From Mycobacteriaceae bacterium (GTDB lineage Bacteria; Actinomycetota; Actinomycetes; Mycobacteriales; Mycobacteriaceae): a DNA stretch of 6,544 bases. The notes under the pieces are model-generated. The model had not been told where the DNA came from, made no database searches, and saw only the letters and a list, made by a program, of their open reading frames with translations. Location: NCBI GenBank assembly GCA_019242135.1, contig JAFAWC010000112.1, positions 1 to 6,544 on the forward strand, in the 5' to 3' direction. Below, piece by piece: positions 1 through 6,544 of this stretch (the stretch's first letter is position 1; each line of letters opens with the position of its first letter). Made by a program: the position numbers and the translations under genes.

Positions 1-1
1 C

Positions 2-1141
2 GTCGGTGATCCGATCGCGGCCCGGGCGGCCGCCGAAGAAGGCCGCGACGTCGCCGAGGCGATCGGCGACCGCTTCTTCGCCTGCCAGTGCCGCACAAGC
101 CTCGGCTGGGCACAGGTGATGCAGGGCGAGCTGGCCGAGGCCGTCGCGCAGTTCGGTGCGATGGTGGCCGAGGCCGAGGCGGCCCACGATGCGATCCTGA
201 GATCAGTGGCCCACCAGGGCCTGAGCTATGCACTGGCCTGCCGGGGTGAAACGAGCGCGGCTCGCCTCGCGGCAGATGCGACCGTCAAGGCTGCCACCAC
301 GGCCGAGCTTGGCGATCTGTTCACGGGAACCGGCTACATGGCGTCGGGCGTCGCGGCGCTGGCCGCCGGCGACGCGCAGGCGGCGCACGACGCTGGCGAG
401 GGGGCGTTCCGGCATTTCCGGATGGCCCAACCCCAATTTGCCACGGCCATGCGCTCTCTCATGGCCCACGCCGCAGTGGCGCGAGGTGATCTCATCGCGG
501 CCCGGCGCTGGGCCGATGAGGCGATCTCGGTCGCGACGGGCTGGCACCTCGTGATGTCGCTCATCCCGCGCGCCCGGGTCGCGATCGCACGCGGTGACCG
601 ACACGAGGCCGAACGCGATATTCGCGATGCACTTGCCTGCGCAGCCGGCAACGGGGTCCACCTGGAAGTCCCCGACATCCTCGAATGCATCGCCGGGCTG
701 GCTAGCGCGGCGGACCATCACCATGACGCCGCGCGGCTCTTCGGCGCGGCACAGGGCATCCGGCAACGCATGGGTTCCGTCCGGTTCAAGGTCTGGGACG
801 CCGGTACCGAAGCCACGCTGAGCGCGCTGCGAGATGCGATGGGCCGAAACGACTTTGACTGCACCTTTGCCGAGGGCGCGGCGCTATCGCTGGAGGAGGC
901 GATCGCTTATGCGCAGCGTGGTCACGGCGAACGCAAACGCCCGGCCAGCGGCTGGGCATCGCTCACCCCGGCCGAGCTCGACGTCGTGCGATTGGTCAGC
1001 GAGGGACTGGCCAACAAAGACATTGCGACGCGGCTGTTCGTCTCACCGCGCACCGTGCAGGCCCACCTCACTCACGTCTACACCAAGCTCCACCTGACCT
1101 CGCGCGTGCAACTCGCCCAAGAAGCAGCCCGCCACACCTGA
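2..1141 (+). CDS. LuxR-family transcriptional regulator, C-terminal part (5' truncated by window edge)
   Basis: The reading frame is open from base 2 to the TGA at 1139-1141, giving about 379 residues with no stop and no obvious start, so the gene begins upstream of the window. The last 59 residues (bases 962-1138) form a LuxR/GerE-type DNA-binding domain: LTPAELDVVRLVSEGLANKD, then the recognition-helix region with SPRTVQAHL and a closing TSRVQLAQEAARH. The preceding roughly 300 residues are Ala-rich and helical, like the TPR-type regions of large LuxR ATPase regulators (MalT/LAL type). From memory, the tail with KVWDAG, EEAIAYAQRG and RPASGWASLTP closely resembles the M. tuberculosis group Rv0386/Rv1358/Rv2488c, in which an adenylate-cyclase-like and/or AAA ATPase part precedes the helical repeats. 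The inferred role is a cytoplasmic transcription regulator with unknown ligand and targets. Whether cyclase and ATPase domains are present cannot be seen here. The family call is firm. Confidence 0.93.
   Translation, partial: VGDPIAARAAAEEGRDVAEAIGDRFFACQCRTSLGWAQVMQGELAEAVAQFGAMVAEAEAAHDAILRSVAHQGLSYALACRGETSAARLAADATVKAATTAELGDLFTGTGYMASGVAALAAGDAQAAHDAGEGAFRHFRMAQPQFATAMRSLMAHAAVARGDLIAARRWADEAISVATGWHLVMSLIPRARVAIARGDRHEAERDIRDALACAAGNGVHLEVPDILECIAGLASAADHHHDAARLFGAAQGIRQRMGSVRFKVWDAGTEATLSALRDAMGRNDFDCTFAEGAALSLEEAIAYAQRGHGERKRPASGWASLTPAELDVVRLVSEGLANKDIATRLFVSPRTVQAHLTHVYTKLHLTSRVQLAQEAARHT
962..1138 (+). other. LuxR/GerE helix-turn-helix domain
   Basis: This is the C-terminal four-helix DNA-binding domain of the regulator. 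It starts at LTPAELDVVRL, shows the conserved EGLANKDIA turn followed by FVSPRTVQAHL (scaffold and recognition helices), and ends with the TKLHLTSR motif typical of the family. No substitutions that would disable DNA binding are apparent. Confidence 0.93.
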
Positions 1142-1253
1142 GCGGCGACGCCACGGGCTCAACGCATTTCAGCGGCCAATCTGACCATGACCCACTATTT
1201 CCCGGCTCCGTGGGGACTGCTTCCGGCGGCGGTGCCGTCGGCTCGCGGTCGCA
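1142..1253 (+). pseudogene. Possible out-of-frame upstream portion of the membrane-protein remnant
   Basis: The gap between the LuxR-type gene and the GTG at 1254 translates, in the frame of an ATG at 1187, to a hydrophobic stretch (HYFPAPWGLLPAAVP). This looks like a membrane helix, and it would join smoothly to LAVAVPSLQR in the next frame (from base 1242) if one frame change near 1236-1242 were undone. Only about 100 bases remain before the LuxR stop codon, so most of the ancestral gene is absent. The reading rests on sequence feel, not alignment. Confidence 0.3.
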
Positions 1254-1793
1254 GTGCCCAGCTTGCAACGCATCGGACAACCGGCACGGTGGGTGGTGTT
1301 CGGCGTTGTCGCACTCGGCGCCGCGCAAAGCATCGTCGTGGCCTACCCGGGGCTGACCGGGGAGGGGCCGCCGCTCAGCGACTACGCTCGCATGGCCCCC
1401 GCCGCCCGGCAACGCGCCGTCGGTGCCGACGGATCACCCGCTCCGTATCTGGACGCTATTGAGAAGGTGCGCCCCGGCGAGGTCTCGCTGTTTGACATCT
1501 CAGCCGAACTGCCTTACTACGCTTGGCCGTTCGACTTGTCACGTCGCGCGCGCCGAATTCCCGACGATGTGAGCCCCGCCCAAGCGCGCCGGATCGTCGA
1601 CGATCCGAGCGTGCGCATGCTGATTGTCGGCGACGCCACGACGACCGGTGCCCTGATCCGCACCGATCCGAGGTTCGCATACCAATTCCACTGTCACACC
1701 GGCACATGCGCGGTTTACGTCCGTCGCTCGACAGGGCCCGGGTGCAGATTGCCGGGCGGCGACCAGCAATCAAACAGTTGTATACGCGTTTGA
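1254..1793 (+). CDS. C-terminal fragment of a membrane protein, probable decayed remnant
   Basis: I do not recognise a named family. The frame opens after a TGA at 1188-1190. The first start is GTG at 1254, with no Shine-Dalgarno sequence in front of it. The 179-residue product begins with one hydrophobic segment (about residues 12-31, WVVFGVVALGAAQSIVVAYP). A soluble domain follows, with ELPYYAWPFDLSRRA, a DDPSVRMLIVGD strand region and a Cys pair in FHCHTGTCAVYVRR. This layout resembles the last membrane helix plus the extracytoplasmic tail of a polytopic membrane protein, for example of a mycobacterial glycosyltransferase-like type, but that assignment is a guess. Just upstream, a different frame (1187-1240) reads HYFPAPWGLLPAAVP, which looks like the preceding membrane segment cut off by a frame change near 1240. 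Codon choice is looser than in the flanking genes (TTG, TCA, CAA, GCT). The last 20 or so codons include AGA, ATA and TGT and look like read-through past an original stop. Expression as a protein is doubtful. Confidence 0.45.
   Translation: MPSLQRIGQPARWVVFGVVALGAAQSIVVAYPGLTGEGPPLSDYARMAPAARQRAVGADGSPAPYLDAIEKVRPGEVSLFDISAELPYYAWPFDLSRRARRIPDDVSPAQARRIVDDPSVRMLIVGDATTTGALIRTDPRFAYQFHCHTGTCAVYVRRSTGPGCRLPGGDQQSNSCIRV
1771..1792. promoter_or_regulatory. 22-bp imperfect palindrome, candidate operator
   Basis: The outer arms CAAAC (1771-1775) and GTTTG (1788-1792) are exact inverted repeats separated by 12 bases. The spacer contains the 6-bp palindrome GTATAC (1780-1785), whose centre is offset by one base from that of the arms. 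The element lies in a locally AT-rich stretch and overlaps the candidate -35 box at 1790. Size and placement would suit a dimeric repressor site, but no regulator is identified and short inverted repeats arise by chance. Confidence 0.27.
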
Positions 1794-1818
1794 CTCTTTT
1801 GGTTGTTTCTTGTCTACT
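1790..1818 (+). promoter_or_regulatory. Candidate SigA-like promoter for the PRC/MgtE_N-NRAMP operon
   Basis: TTGACT at 1790-1795 matches the -35 consensus TTGACA at five of six positions. After a 17-base spacer comes TCTACT (1813-1818), which matches TATAAT at four of six positions but has C instead of the important A at the second position. The surrounding T-rich sequence stands out from the GC-rich genome. A start near 1825 would leave a leader of roughly 290 bases before the GTG at 2119. This is the best plus-strand promoter candidate I find in the gap. Confidence 0.35.
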
Positions 1819-1826
1819 GGGGTGCG

Positions 1827-1842
1827 TCCGGGACCTCCCGGA
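1827..1842 (+). other. Compact GC hairpin in the operon leader
   Basis: TCCGGG (1827-1832) and CCCGGA (1837-1842) pair perfectly around the four-base loop ACCT, giving a six-base-pair stem with five G-C pairs. It would fall at the very 5' end of a transcript from the candidate promoter at 1790-1818. No run of T follows, so a classic intrinsic terminator is unlikely. A 5' stabilising hairpin, a T-less mycobacterial-type terminator of upstream transcription, or a protein site are all possible. Confidence 0.3.
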
Positions 1843-2035
1843 GATTCTGCCGACCCGTCTGGAGGTGGTCCTCGTGGATGACCCGAGTAGTACCAACCTC
1901 CACGCAACTGGCTGGCACCGTCCCCCTTTTGGCACGTCGGCGTAGCCGCAGCGGTCTGCGTGGAGATCGTCGGCCCCGCCTCCACTTGGACTGATCGCTT
2001 TACGAGGCGACGCGGCGGCTGGCACATGCAAGCAT

Positions 2036-2055
2036 TGGTCGAAATACCTTGACCA
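2036..2055. repeat. Short inverted repeat TGGTC-N10-GACCA
   Basis: The arms TGGTC (2036-2040) and GACCA (2051-2055) are exact inverted repeats separated by ten bases, about 64 bases before the GTG start at 2119. They could form a five-base-pair stem in the leader RNA or be a weak dyad site in DNA. An arm length of five is easily explained by chance. Confidence 0.2.
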
Positions 2056-2108
2056 GGAATTAGGGGCTGACTCGTCCGCGCACGGACCGCCAGCCGTCGC
2101 GACTTCCT

Positions 2109-2114
2109 AGGAGG
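2109..2114 (+). promoter_or_regulatory. Strong Shine-Dalgarno that fixes the GTG start at 2119
   Basis: AGGAGG at 2109-2114 is a full match to the anti-SD core and sits four bases before the GTG at 2119. It lies partly in the palindrome TCCTAGGA (2105-2112). It is the clearest ribosome binding site in the window and supports GTG over later in-frame starts. Confidence 0.75.
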
Positions 2115-2118
2115 ACCC

Positions 2119-3459
2119 GTGAGCGCACCATCGGACTCGCAGCCCGGCACCGACCGTCCGGTCATCCACCTTTCGGACCTACTGCGCGCACCAGTGCTGG
2201 CGCGCTCCGGCGACGTCGTCGGGCGGGTCGAGGATGTCATCGTCCGACTCCGTGGCGCCGACGACTATCCACTGGTCACCGGGATCGTCGCCGATGTCGG
2301 CGGCCGGCGGGTGTTCGTGGGTACCAAATCGATCCAGGAGTTCGCGCCCGGACGAATAATGTTGGCCAAGAACAAGGTTGACCTGCGCGGGTTCGAACGC
2401 CGAGACGGCGAGGTGCTGCTGCGCGTGGACATTCTCGGGCACCGGCTCATCGACGTGGCCACCGTCGAGTTGGTGCGGGCCTACGACGCACAACTGGAAG
2501 ACAGCGGCGAGGGCTGGGTGCTGGTGCGGCTGGACACCCGCCGCCCGCCGAAGCTGTTCGGGCTGATAAAGCGCTCCGGAGGGCATGCCGCGCGGGACTG
2601 GAAATCCTTCGAGCCGTTGATCGGTCATGCCCACACGCAGGCCGTGCGCCAGCTTTCGCCGAGGGTCGGAGAGCTCAAGCCCGCCGAGATCGCCGACCTG
2701 ATCGAGGACGCCGACAAAGCGGAGGGCGGCGAGATCCTCGACCGGGTCCACAGCGATCCGGAGCTGGAGGCCGACGTCTTCGAGGAACTCGACCCCGACA
2801 AGGCTCGCCGGCTGTTCGACGATATGGCCGATGCCGAGGTGGCCGCGGTGCTGGCCCGGATGCGCCCCGACGACGCCGCCGACGCGATCGCCGATCTGCG
2901 CCAGTCCCGCCGCCGCCGTGTGCTTGATCTGATGCCTGCCCCGCAGCGCACCAAGGTGATAACGCTGATGGGCTTCAACCCGGACAGCGCCGGCGGACTG
3001 ATGAACGTGGAGTTCGTCTCGTGCGCGGCCAGCGCGACCGCGGCGGAGGCGCTGCAGCTGATCGCCGGTGCCAAGACGGTTCAGCCCGAGGCGCGGCTGA
3101 AGATGCACATCCTCGACGACGACCGGCGGCTCACCGGCGTGGTGTCTGTCATCACCCTGTTGCAGGCCGACCCCGCCGAGACCCTGGTCGAACTGATGGA
3201 CGACGACCCGGTTCGAGTCACTCCCGACACCGATTTCACCGACATCGCGCTGCTGATGGCCGACTTCAACCTCTACAGCATCCCCGTCGTCGACGACGAC
3301 GACCAGGTGCTGGGTGTCGTCACCGTCGACGACGTCCTCGAGGCCACGATTCCCGAGGATTGGCGCCGCCGAGAACCCGCGCCCAGGCCGCAGCGTGAAC
3401 CCGTCCGCGCCGCCGCGACCGACGGTCAGGGCGCCGGCGCCGGGGAGGACGGGCCATGA
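2119..3459 (+). CDS. PRC-barrel / MgtE N-terminal / CBS-pair protein, soluble putative Mg2+ sensor of the adjacent transporter
   Basis: The 446-residue protein starts at GTG behind AGGAGG. Residues about 15-90 form a PRC-barrel-like domain (HLSDLLRAPVLARSGDVVGR). Residues about 98-150 look like a second, degenerate barrel half (HRLIDVATVELVRAYDAQLE). Residues about 183-285 are the helical MgtE_N superhelix (LKPAEIADLIED, FEELDPDKARRLFDDM, MRPDDAADAIADL). Residues about 286-350 and 354-412 are two CBS motifs, entered by the MgtE hallmark FNPDSAGGLMNVEFV and ending LGVVTVDDVLEAT. In MgtE channels these cytosolic modules bind Mg2+ and close the pore through a plug helix. Here the protein stops after CBS2 with a short Pro/Arg/Ala-rich tail, with no plug helix and no membrane segment, so it cannot be a channel alone. 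Its TGA overlaps the start of the NRAMP-type gene (ATGA), which implies coupled translation. Inferred role: cytosolic Mg2+-responsive partner of that transporter. Domain calls are firm; the sensor role is inference. Confidence 0.9.
   Translation: MSAPSDSQPGTDRPVIHLSDLLRAPVLARSGDVVGRVEDVIVRLRGADDYPLVTGIVADVGGRRVFVGTKSIQEFAPGRIMLAKNKVDLRGFERRDGEVLLRVDILGHRLIDVATVELVRAYDAQLEDSGEGWVLVRLDTRRPPKLFGLIKRSGGHAARDWKSFEPLIGHAHTQAVRQLSPRVGELKPAEIADLIEDADKAEGGEILDRVHSDPELEADVFEELDPDKARRLFDDMADAEVAAVLARMRPDDAADAIADLRQSRRRRVLDLMPAPQRTKVITLMGFNPDSAGGLMNVEFVSCAASATAAEALQLIAGAKTVQPEARLKMHILDDDRRLTGVVSVITLLQADPAETLVELMDDDPVRVTPDTDFTDIALLMADFNLYSIPVVDDDDQVLGVVTVDDVLEATIPEDWRRREPAPRPQREPVRAAATDGQGAGAGEDGP
3456..3459 (+). 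promoter_or_regulatory. ATGA stop-start overlap (translational coupling)
   Basis: The ATG of the transporter (3456-3458) overlaps the TGA of the sensor gene (3457-3459). A purine-rich GGGGAGGACGGG stretch ends five bases upstream and can serve as ribosome binding site. The overlap suggests co-translation in matched amounts. Confidence 0.85.
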
Positions 3460-5135
3460 CCACCCACGACCGCGACACCGTCAACGCCGCGCAACCGTCC
3501 GGGCCCGGCCCGGGGCAGCCGGCCCCGCCGCGCACGGCCGTGCTCGACAGCGCACACCTCGGCGACATCGAGGGCGCGTTCGGGCGGATCAGTGTCACCG
3601 ACACCGACCGGCCGCGCACCGTCAAGACGCGCCTGTTGACGCTGGCCGCCATTCTCGGTCCCGGCATCATTGTCATGGTCGGCGACAACGACGCCGGCGG
3701 GGTGGCGACCTACGCCCAGGCCGGCCAGACCTACGGCTACTCGCTGCTGTGGACGCTGCTGCTGCTCATCCCGGTGCTGATCGTCAACCAGGAGATGGTG
3801 GTGCGGCTCGGCGCGGTCACCGGCGTCGGGCACGCCCGGCTGATCAACGAACGCTTCGGCCGCGGCTGGGGCTGGTTCTCGGTCGGGGACCTGTTTTTGC
3901 TCAACTTCCTGACGCTGGTCACCGAGTTCATCGGTGTCAGCCTGGCCGCCAACTACTTCGGCATACCCACGTACATCGTCGTGCCGACCGCCGCGGTGGC
4001 GTTGATCGCGATCATGGCCACCGGCAGCTTCCGGCGCTGGGAACGGGCGATGTTCGTGTTCATCGCGATCACGCTGCTGCAGATCCCGATGTTGCTGATG
4101 TCGCATCCGCAGTGGGGCCTGGCGGCGAAATCCTTTGTGGTTCCGTCGATACGAGGCGGCGTGACCTCGGATGCGGTGCTGCTGATTATCGCGATCGTGG
4201 GCACCACGGTGGCTCCCTGGCAGCTGTTCTTCCAGCAGTCCAACGTCGTGGACAAGCGCATCACCCCGCGGTTCATCGGCTACGAACGCGCCGACACCGT
4301 GATCGGGGCGTTCGTCGTGGTCATCGGCGCGGCGGCGCTGCTGATGACCGGCGACTGGGCGGGCCGCTCGACCAACTCGACCGAATTCAAGGACGCCGGT
4401 GATATCGCACACCTGCTCGGCCTGCACAGCGGGGTGCTGGGGACCATCTTCGCGGTCGTGTTGCTCGATGCGTCCATCGTCGGGGCAGCCGCGGTCACCC
4501 TGGCCACCAGCTACGCCTTCGGCGACGTGTTCGGCATCCGGCACTCGCTCCACCGCGGCTTCGCCGACGCGAAGCAGTTCTACTTCTCCTACACCGCGAT
4601 GGTGGTGCTCGCCGCGGTGATCGTGCTGATCCCCGGTGCGCCGCTGGGACTGATCACCACCGCGGTGCAGGCTCTGGCCGGGCTGCTGCTGCCCAGCGCC
4701 AGTGTGTTCTTGTTGCTGCTGTGCAACGACCCGGAAGTGTTGGGGCCCTGGGTCAACCGGCCGTGGCTGAACTGGGTGGCCGGGTTGATTGTCGGCGTGC
4801 TGCTGCTGCTGTCGGGGATCCTGATGGCCACCACGCTGTTCAAGGGGCTCAACGTGACGGCGGTGGCCGGCTGGCTCGCGCTGGCGATCGCGGTGCTGGC
4901 CGCCGCTGCGATGGCTTTGCTGCGCTGGCAGGCCCGGCGCCACCCGTCCCCGGCCCCCGTCCCGTTCCCTGCCGGCTTCGACCGCACCACCTGGCGGATG
5001 CCGCCGCTGACGCTGCTGCAGCCGGTGAAATGGTCGGCGGGCACCCGACTCGGCATGATCGGGCTGCGCACCTACCTCGTGGTCGGCGCGCTGCTGCTGG
5101 TCGTCAAGGCCGTCCAGGTGGGCCGGGGCGGATGA
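3456..5135 (+). CDS. NRAMP-superfamily divalent metal transporter, probable NRAMP-related Mg2+ transporter (NRMT type)
   Basis: This 559-residue integral membrane protein has a roughly 60-residue hydrophilic N-terminal tail, then about 12 hydrophobic segments between residues 61 and 490, a polar loop, and one more at about 537-553. TM1 has the NRAMP-type GPG entry (68-70) and GDNDAGG (76-82), so the metal-site motif DPGN reads D79-A-G-G82. TM6 has GTTVAPW (249-255), so the canonical MPH reads A253-P-W255. Asp79 is retained, while the Asn and the Met ligand that favours transition metals are replaced by Gly and Ala. As I recall, this is the pattern of NRAMP-related magnesium transporters, whose wider site admits hydrated Mg2+. 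Other family landmarks are GSFRRWER (190-197) and QSNVVDKRIT (261-270). At 559 residues it is longer than typical MntH proteins (about 400-450), through its N-terminal tail and C-terminal extension. It is coupled to the MgtE_N/CBS protein, which supports Mg2+ as substrate. The superfamily is firm; the substrate is inferred. Confidence 0.92.
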   Translation: MTTHDRDTVNAAQPSGPGPGQPAPPRTAVLDSAHLGDIEGAFGRISVTDTDRPRTVKTRLLTLAAILGPGIIVMVGDNDAGGVATYAQAGQTYGYSLLWTLLLLIPVLIVNQEMVVRLGAVTGVGHARLINERFGRGWGWFSVGDLFLLNFLTLVTEFIGVSLAANYFGIPTYIVVPTAAVALIAIMATGSFRRWERAMFVFIAITLLQIPMLLMSHPQWGLAAKSFVVPSIRGGVTSDAVLLIIAIVGTTVAPWQLFFQQSNVVDKRITPRFIGYERADTVIGAFVVVIGAAALLMTGDWAGRSTNSTEFKDAGDIAHLLGLHSGVLGTIFAVVLLDASIVGAAAVTLATSYAFGDVFGIRHSLHRGFADAKQFYFSYTAMVVLAAVIVLIPGAPLGLITTAVQALAGLLLPSASVFLLLLCNDPEVLGPWVNRPWLNWVAGLIVGVLLLLSGILMATTLFKGLNVTAVAGWLALAIAVLAAAAMALLRWQARRHPSPAPVPFPAGFDRTTWRMPPLTLLQPVKWSAGTRLGMIGLRTYLVVGALLLVVKAVQVGRGG

Positions 5136-5140
5136 CCGCC
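5127..5140. terminator. Weak hairpin at the convergent gene ends
   Basis: GGCGG (5127-5131) and CCGCC (5136-5140) form a perfect five-base-pair stem with loop ATGA, which includes the transporter stop codon. It is the only inverted repeat I see at the 22-base gap between the convergent genes, and it could act in either direction. There is no T tract on either side, so termination is uncertain. Confidence 0.2.
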
Positions 5141-5157
5141 GCGATCGGCCCATCTGA

Positions 5158-6544
<1,387 letters not shown>

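Larger units (their letters stand above)
1794..2118. other. Intergenic region / probable 5' leader of the Mg-transport operon
   Basis: These 325 bases hold no convincing gene. The short frames that cross them have poor codon use, no ribosome binding site and arginine-rich composition. Identified elements are the -10 part of the candidate promoter, the hairpin at 1827-1842, a weak inverted repeat TGGTC-N10-GACCA (2036-2040 and 2051-2055) and the ribosome binding site at 2109-2114. I looked for the conserved blocks of the M-box (ykoK) Mg2+ riboswitch and did not recognise them. Confidence 0.5.

Noticed and set aside
1187..1462. ATG-started 91-codon frame overlapping the membrane remnant.
   Set aside because: Only its first 18 or so residues look like protein; the rest is an Arg-rich out-of-frame reading of the 1254-1793 frame. 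It is treated as part of the decayed gene.
1803..1994. Small plus-strand frames in the intergenic gap (also 1523-1945).
   Set aside because: There is no ribosome binding site, the products are Arg/Ser-rich, and nothing suggests selection. They cover the candidate promoter and leader.
2049..2077. TTGACC at 2049-2054 as a second -35 box.
   Set aside because: The bases 16-18 positions downstream (around 2071-2078, CTCGTCCG) do not resemble a -10 box.
1819..2118. M-box (ykoK) Mg2+ riboswitch in the operon leader.
   Set aside because: It was looked for because of the Mg2+ context, but the conserved M-box sequence blocks were not recognisable. A covariance search could overturn this.
2179..3108. 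A 309-codon minus-strand frame opposite the PRC/MgtE_N/CBS gene.
   Set aside because: It has no recognisable domain and lies entirely inside a well-supported gene; long antisense frames are expected at this GC content.
2119..3459. Annotation as the Mg2+ channel MgtE itself.
   Set aside because: The protein ends shortly after the second CBS motif and has no membrane segments; only the cytosolic modules of MgtE are present.
3456..5135. Annotation as MntH, a proton-coupled Mn2+/Fe2+ transporter.
   Set aside because: Both signature motifs of Mn/Fe NRAMPs (DPGN and MPH) are substituted, and the operon partner carries Mg2+-sensing domains, so no mntH symbol is given.

Overview
The window is high-GC DNA that looks mycobacterial. 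The C-terminal two thirds of LigA at the right edge, and the LuxR-family regulator tail at the left edge, both read like typical mycobacterial proteins. These similarities are judged from memory of the families, not from a search. No rRNA, tRNA, CRISPR array or insertion sequence is visible.

Layout, left to right. (1) Positions 2-1141, plus strand: the 3' part of a large LuxR-type regulator, with a helical repeat region followed by a C-terminal LuxR helix-turn-helix. Its N-terminus lies outside the window. (2) Positions 1142-1793: what looks like the decaying 3' end of a polytopic membrane protein gene, with one clear membrane segment and an extracytoplasmic tail domain. Its upstream part is missing and a frame disruption is likely. 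(3) Positions 1763-2118: an AT-richer island and a roughly 325-base gap without a convincing gene. It holds a candidate SigA-like promoter, a 22-bp imperfect palindrome over its -35 box, a compact GC hairpin and the strong ribosome binding site of the next gene. (4) Positions 2119-5135, plus strand: a translationally coupled two-gene operon. The first gene encodes a soluble protein made of a PRC-barrel region, an MgtE N-terminal domain and a CBS pair, with no MgtE membrane channel. The second encodes an NRAMP-superfamily transporter whose metal-site motifs depart from the Mn/Fe NRAMP consensus (DAGG for DPGN, APW for MPH). (5) Positions 5158-6544, minus strand: ligA, convergent with the operon across a 22-base gap and running off the right edge.

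The most interesting part is the operon. The transporter motifs match what I recall of NRAMP-related magnesium transporters (NRMTs), and the partner carries the cytosolic domains that sense Mg2+ in MgtE channels. The simplest reading is a split Mg2+ uptake system in which the MgtE-type sensor is a separate polypeptide acting on, or with, an NRAMP-fold transporter. The domain and motif content is seen directly; the regulatory partnership is inference.
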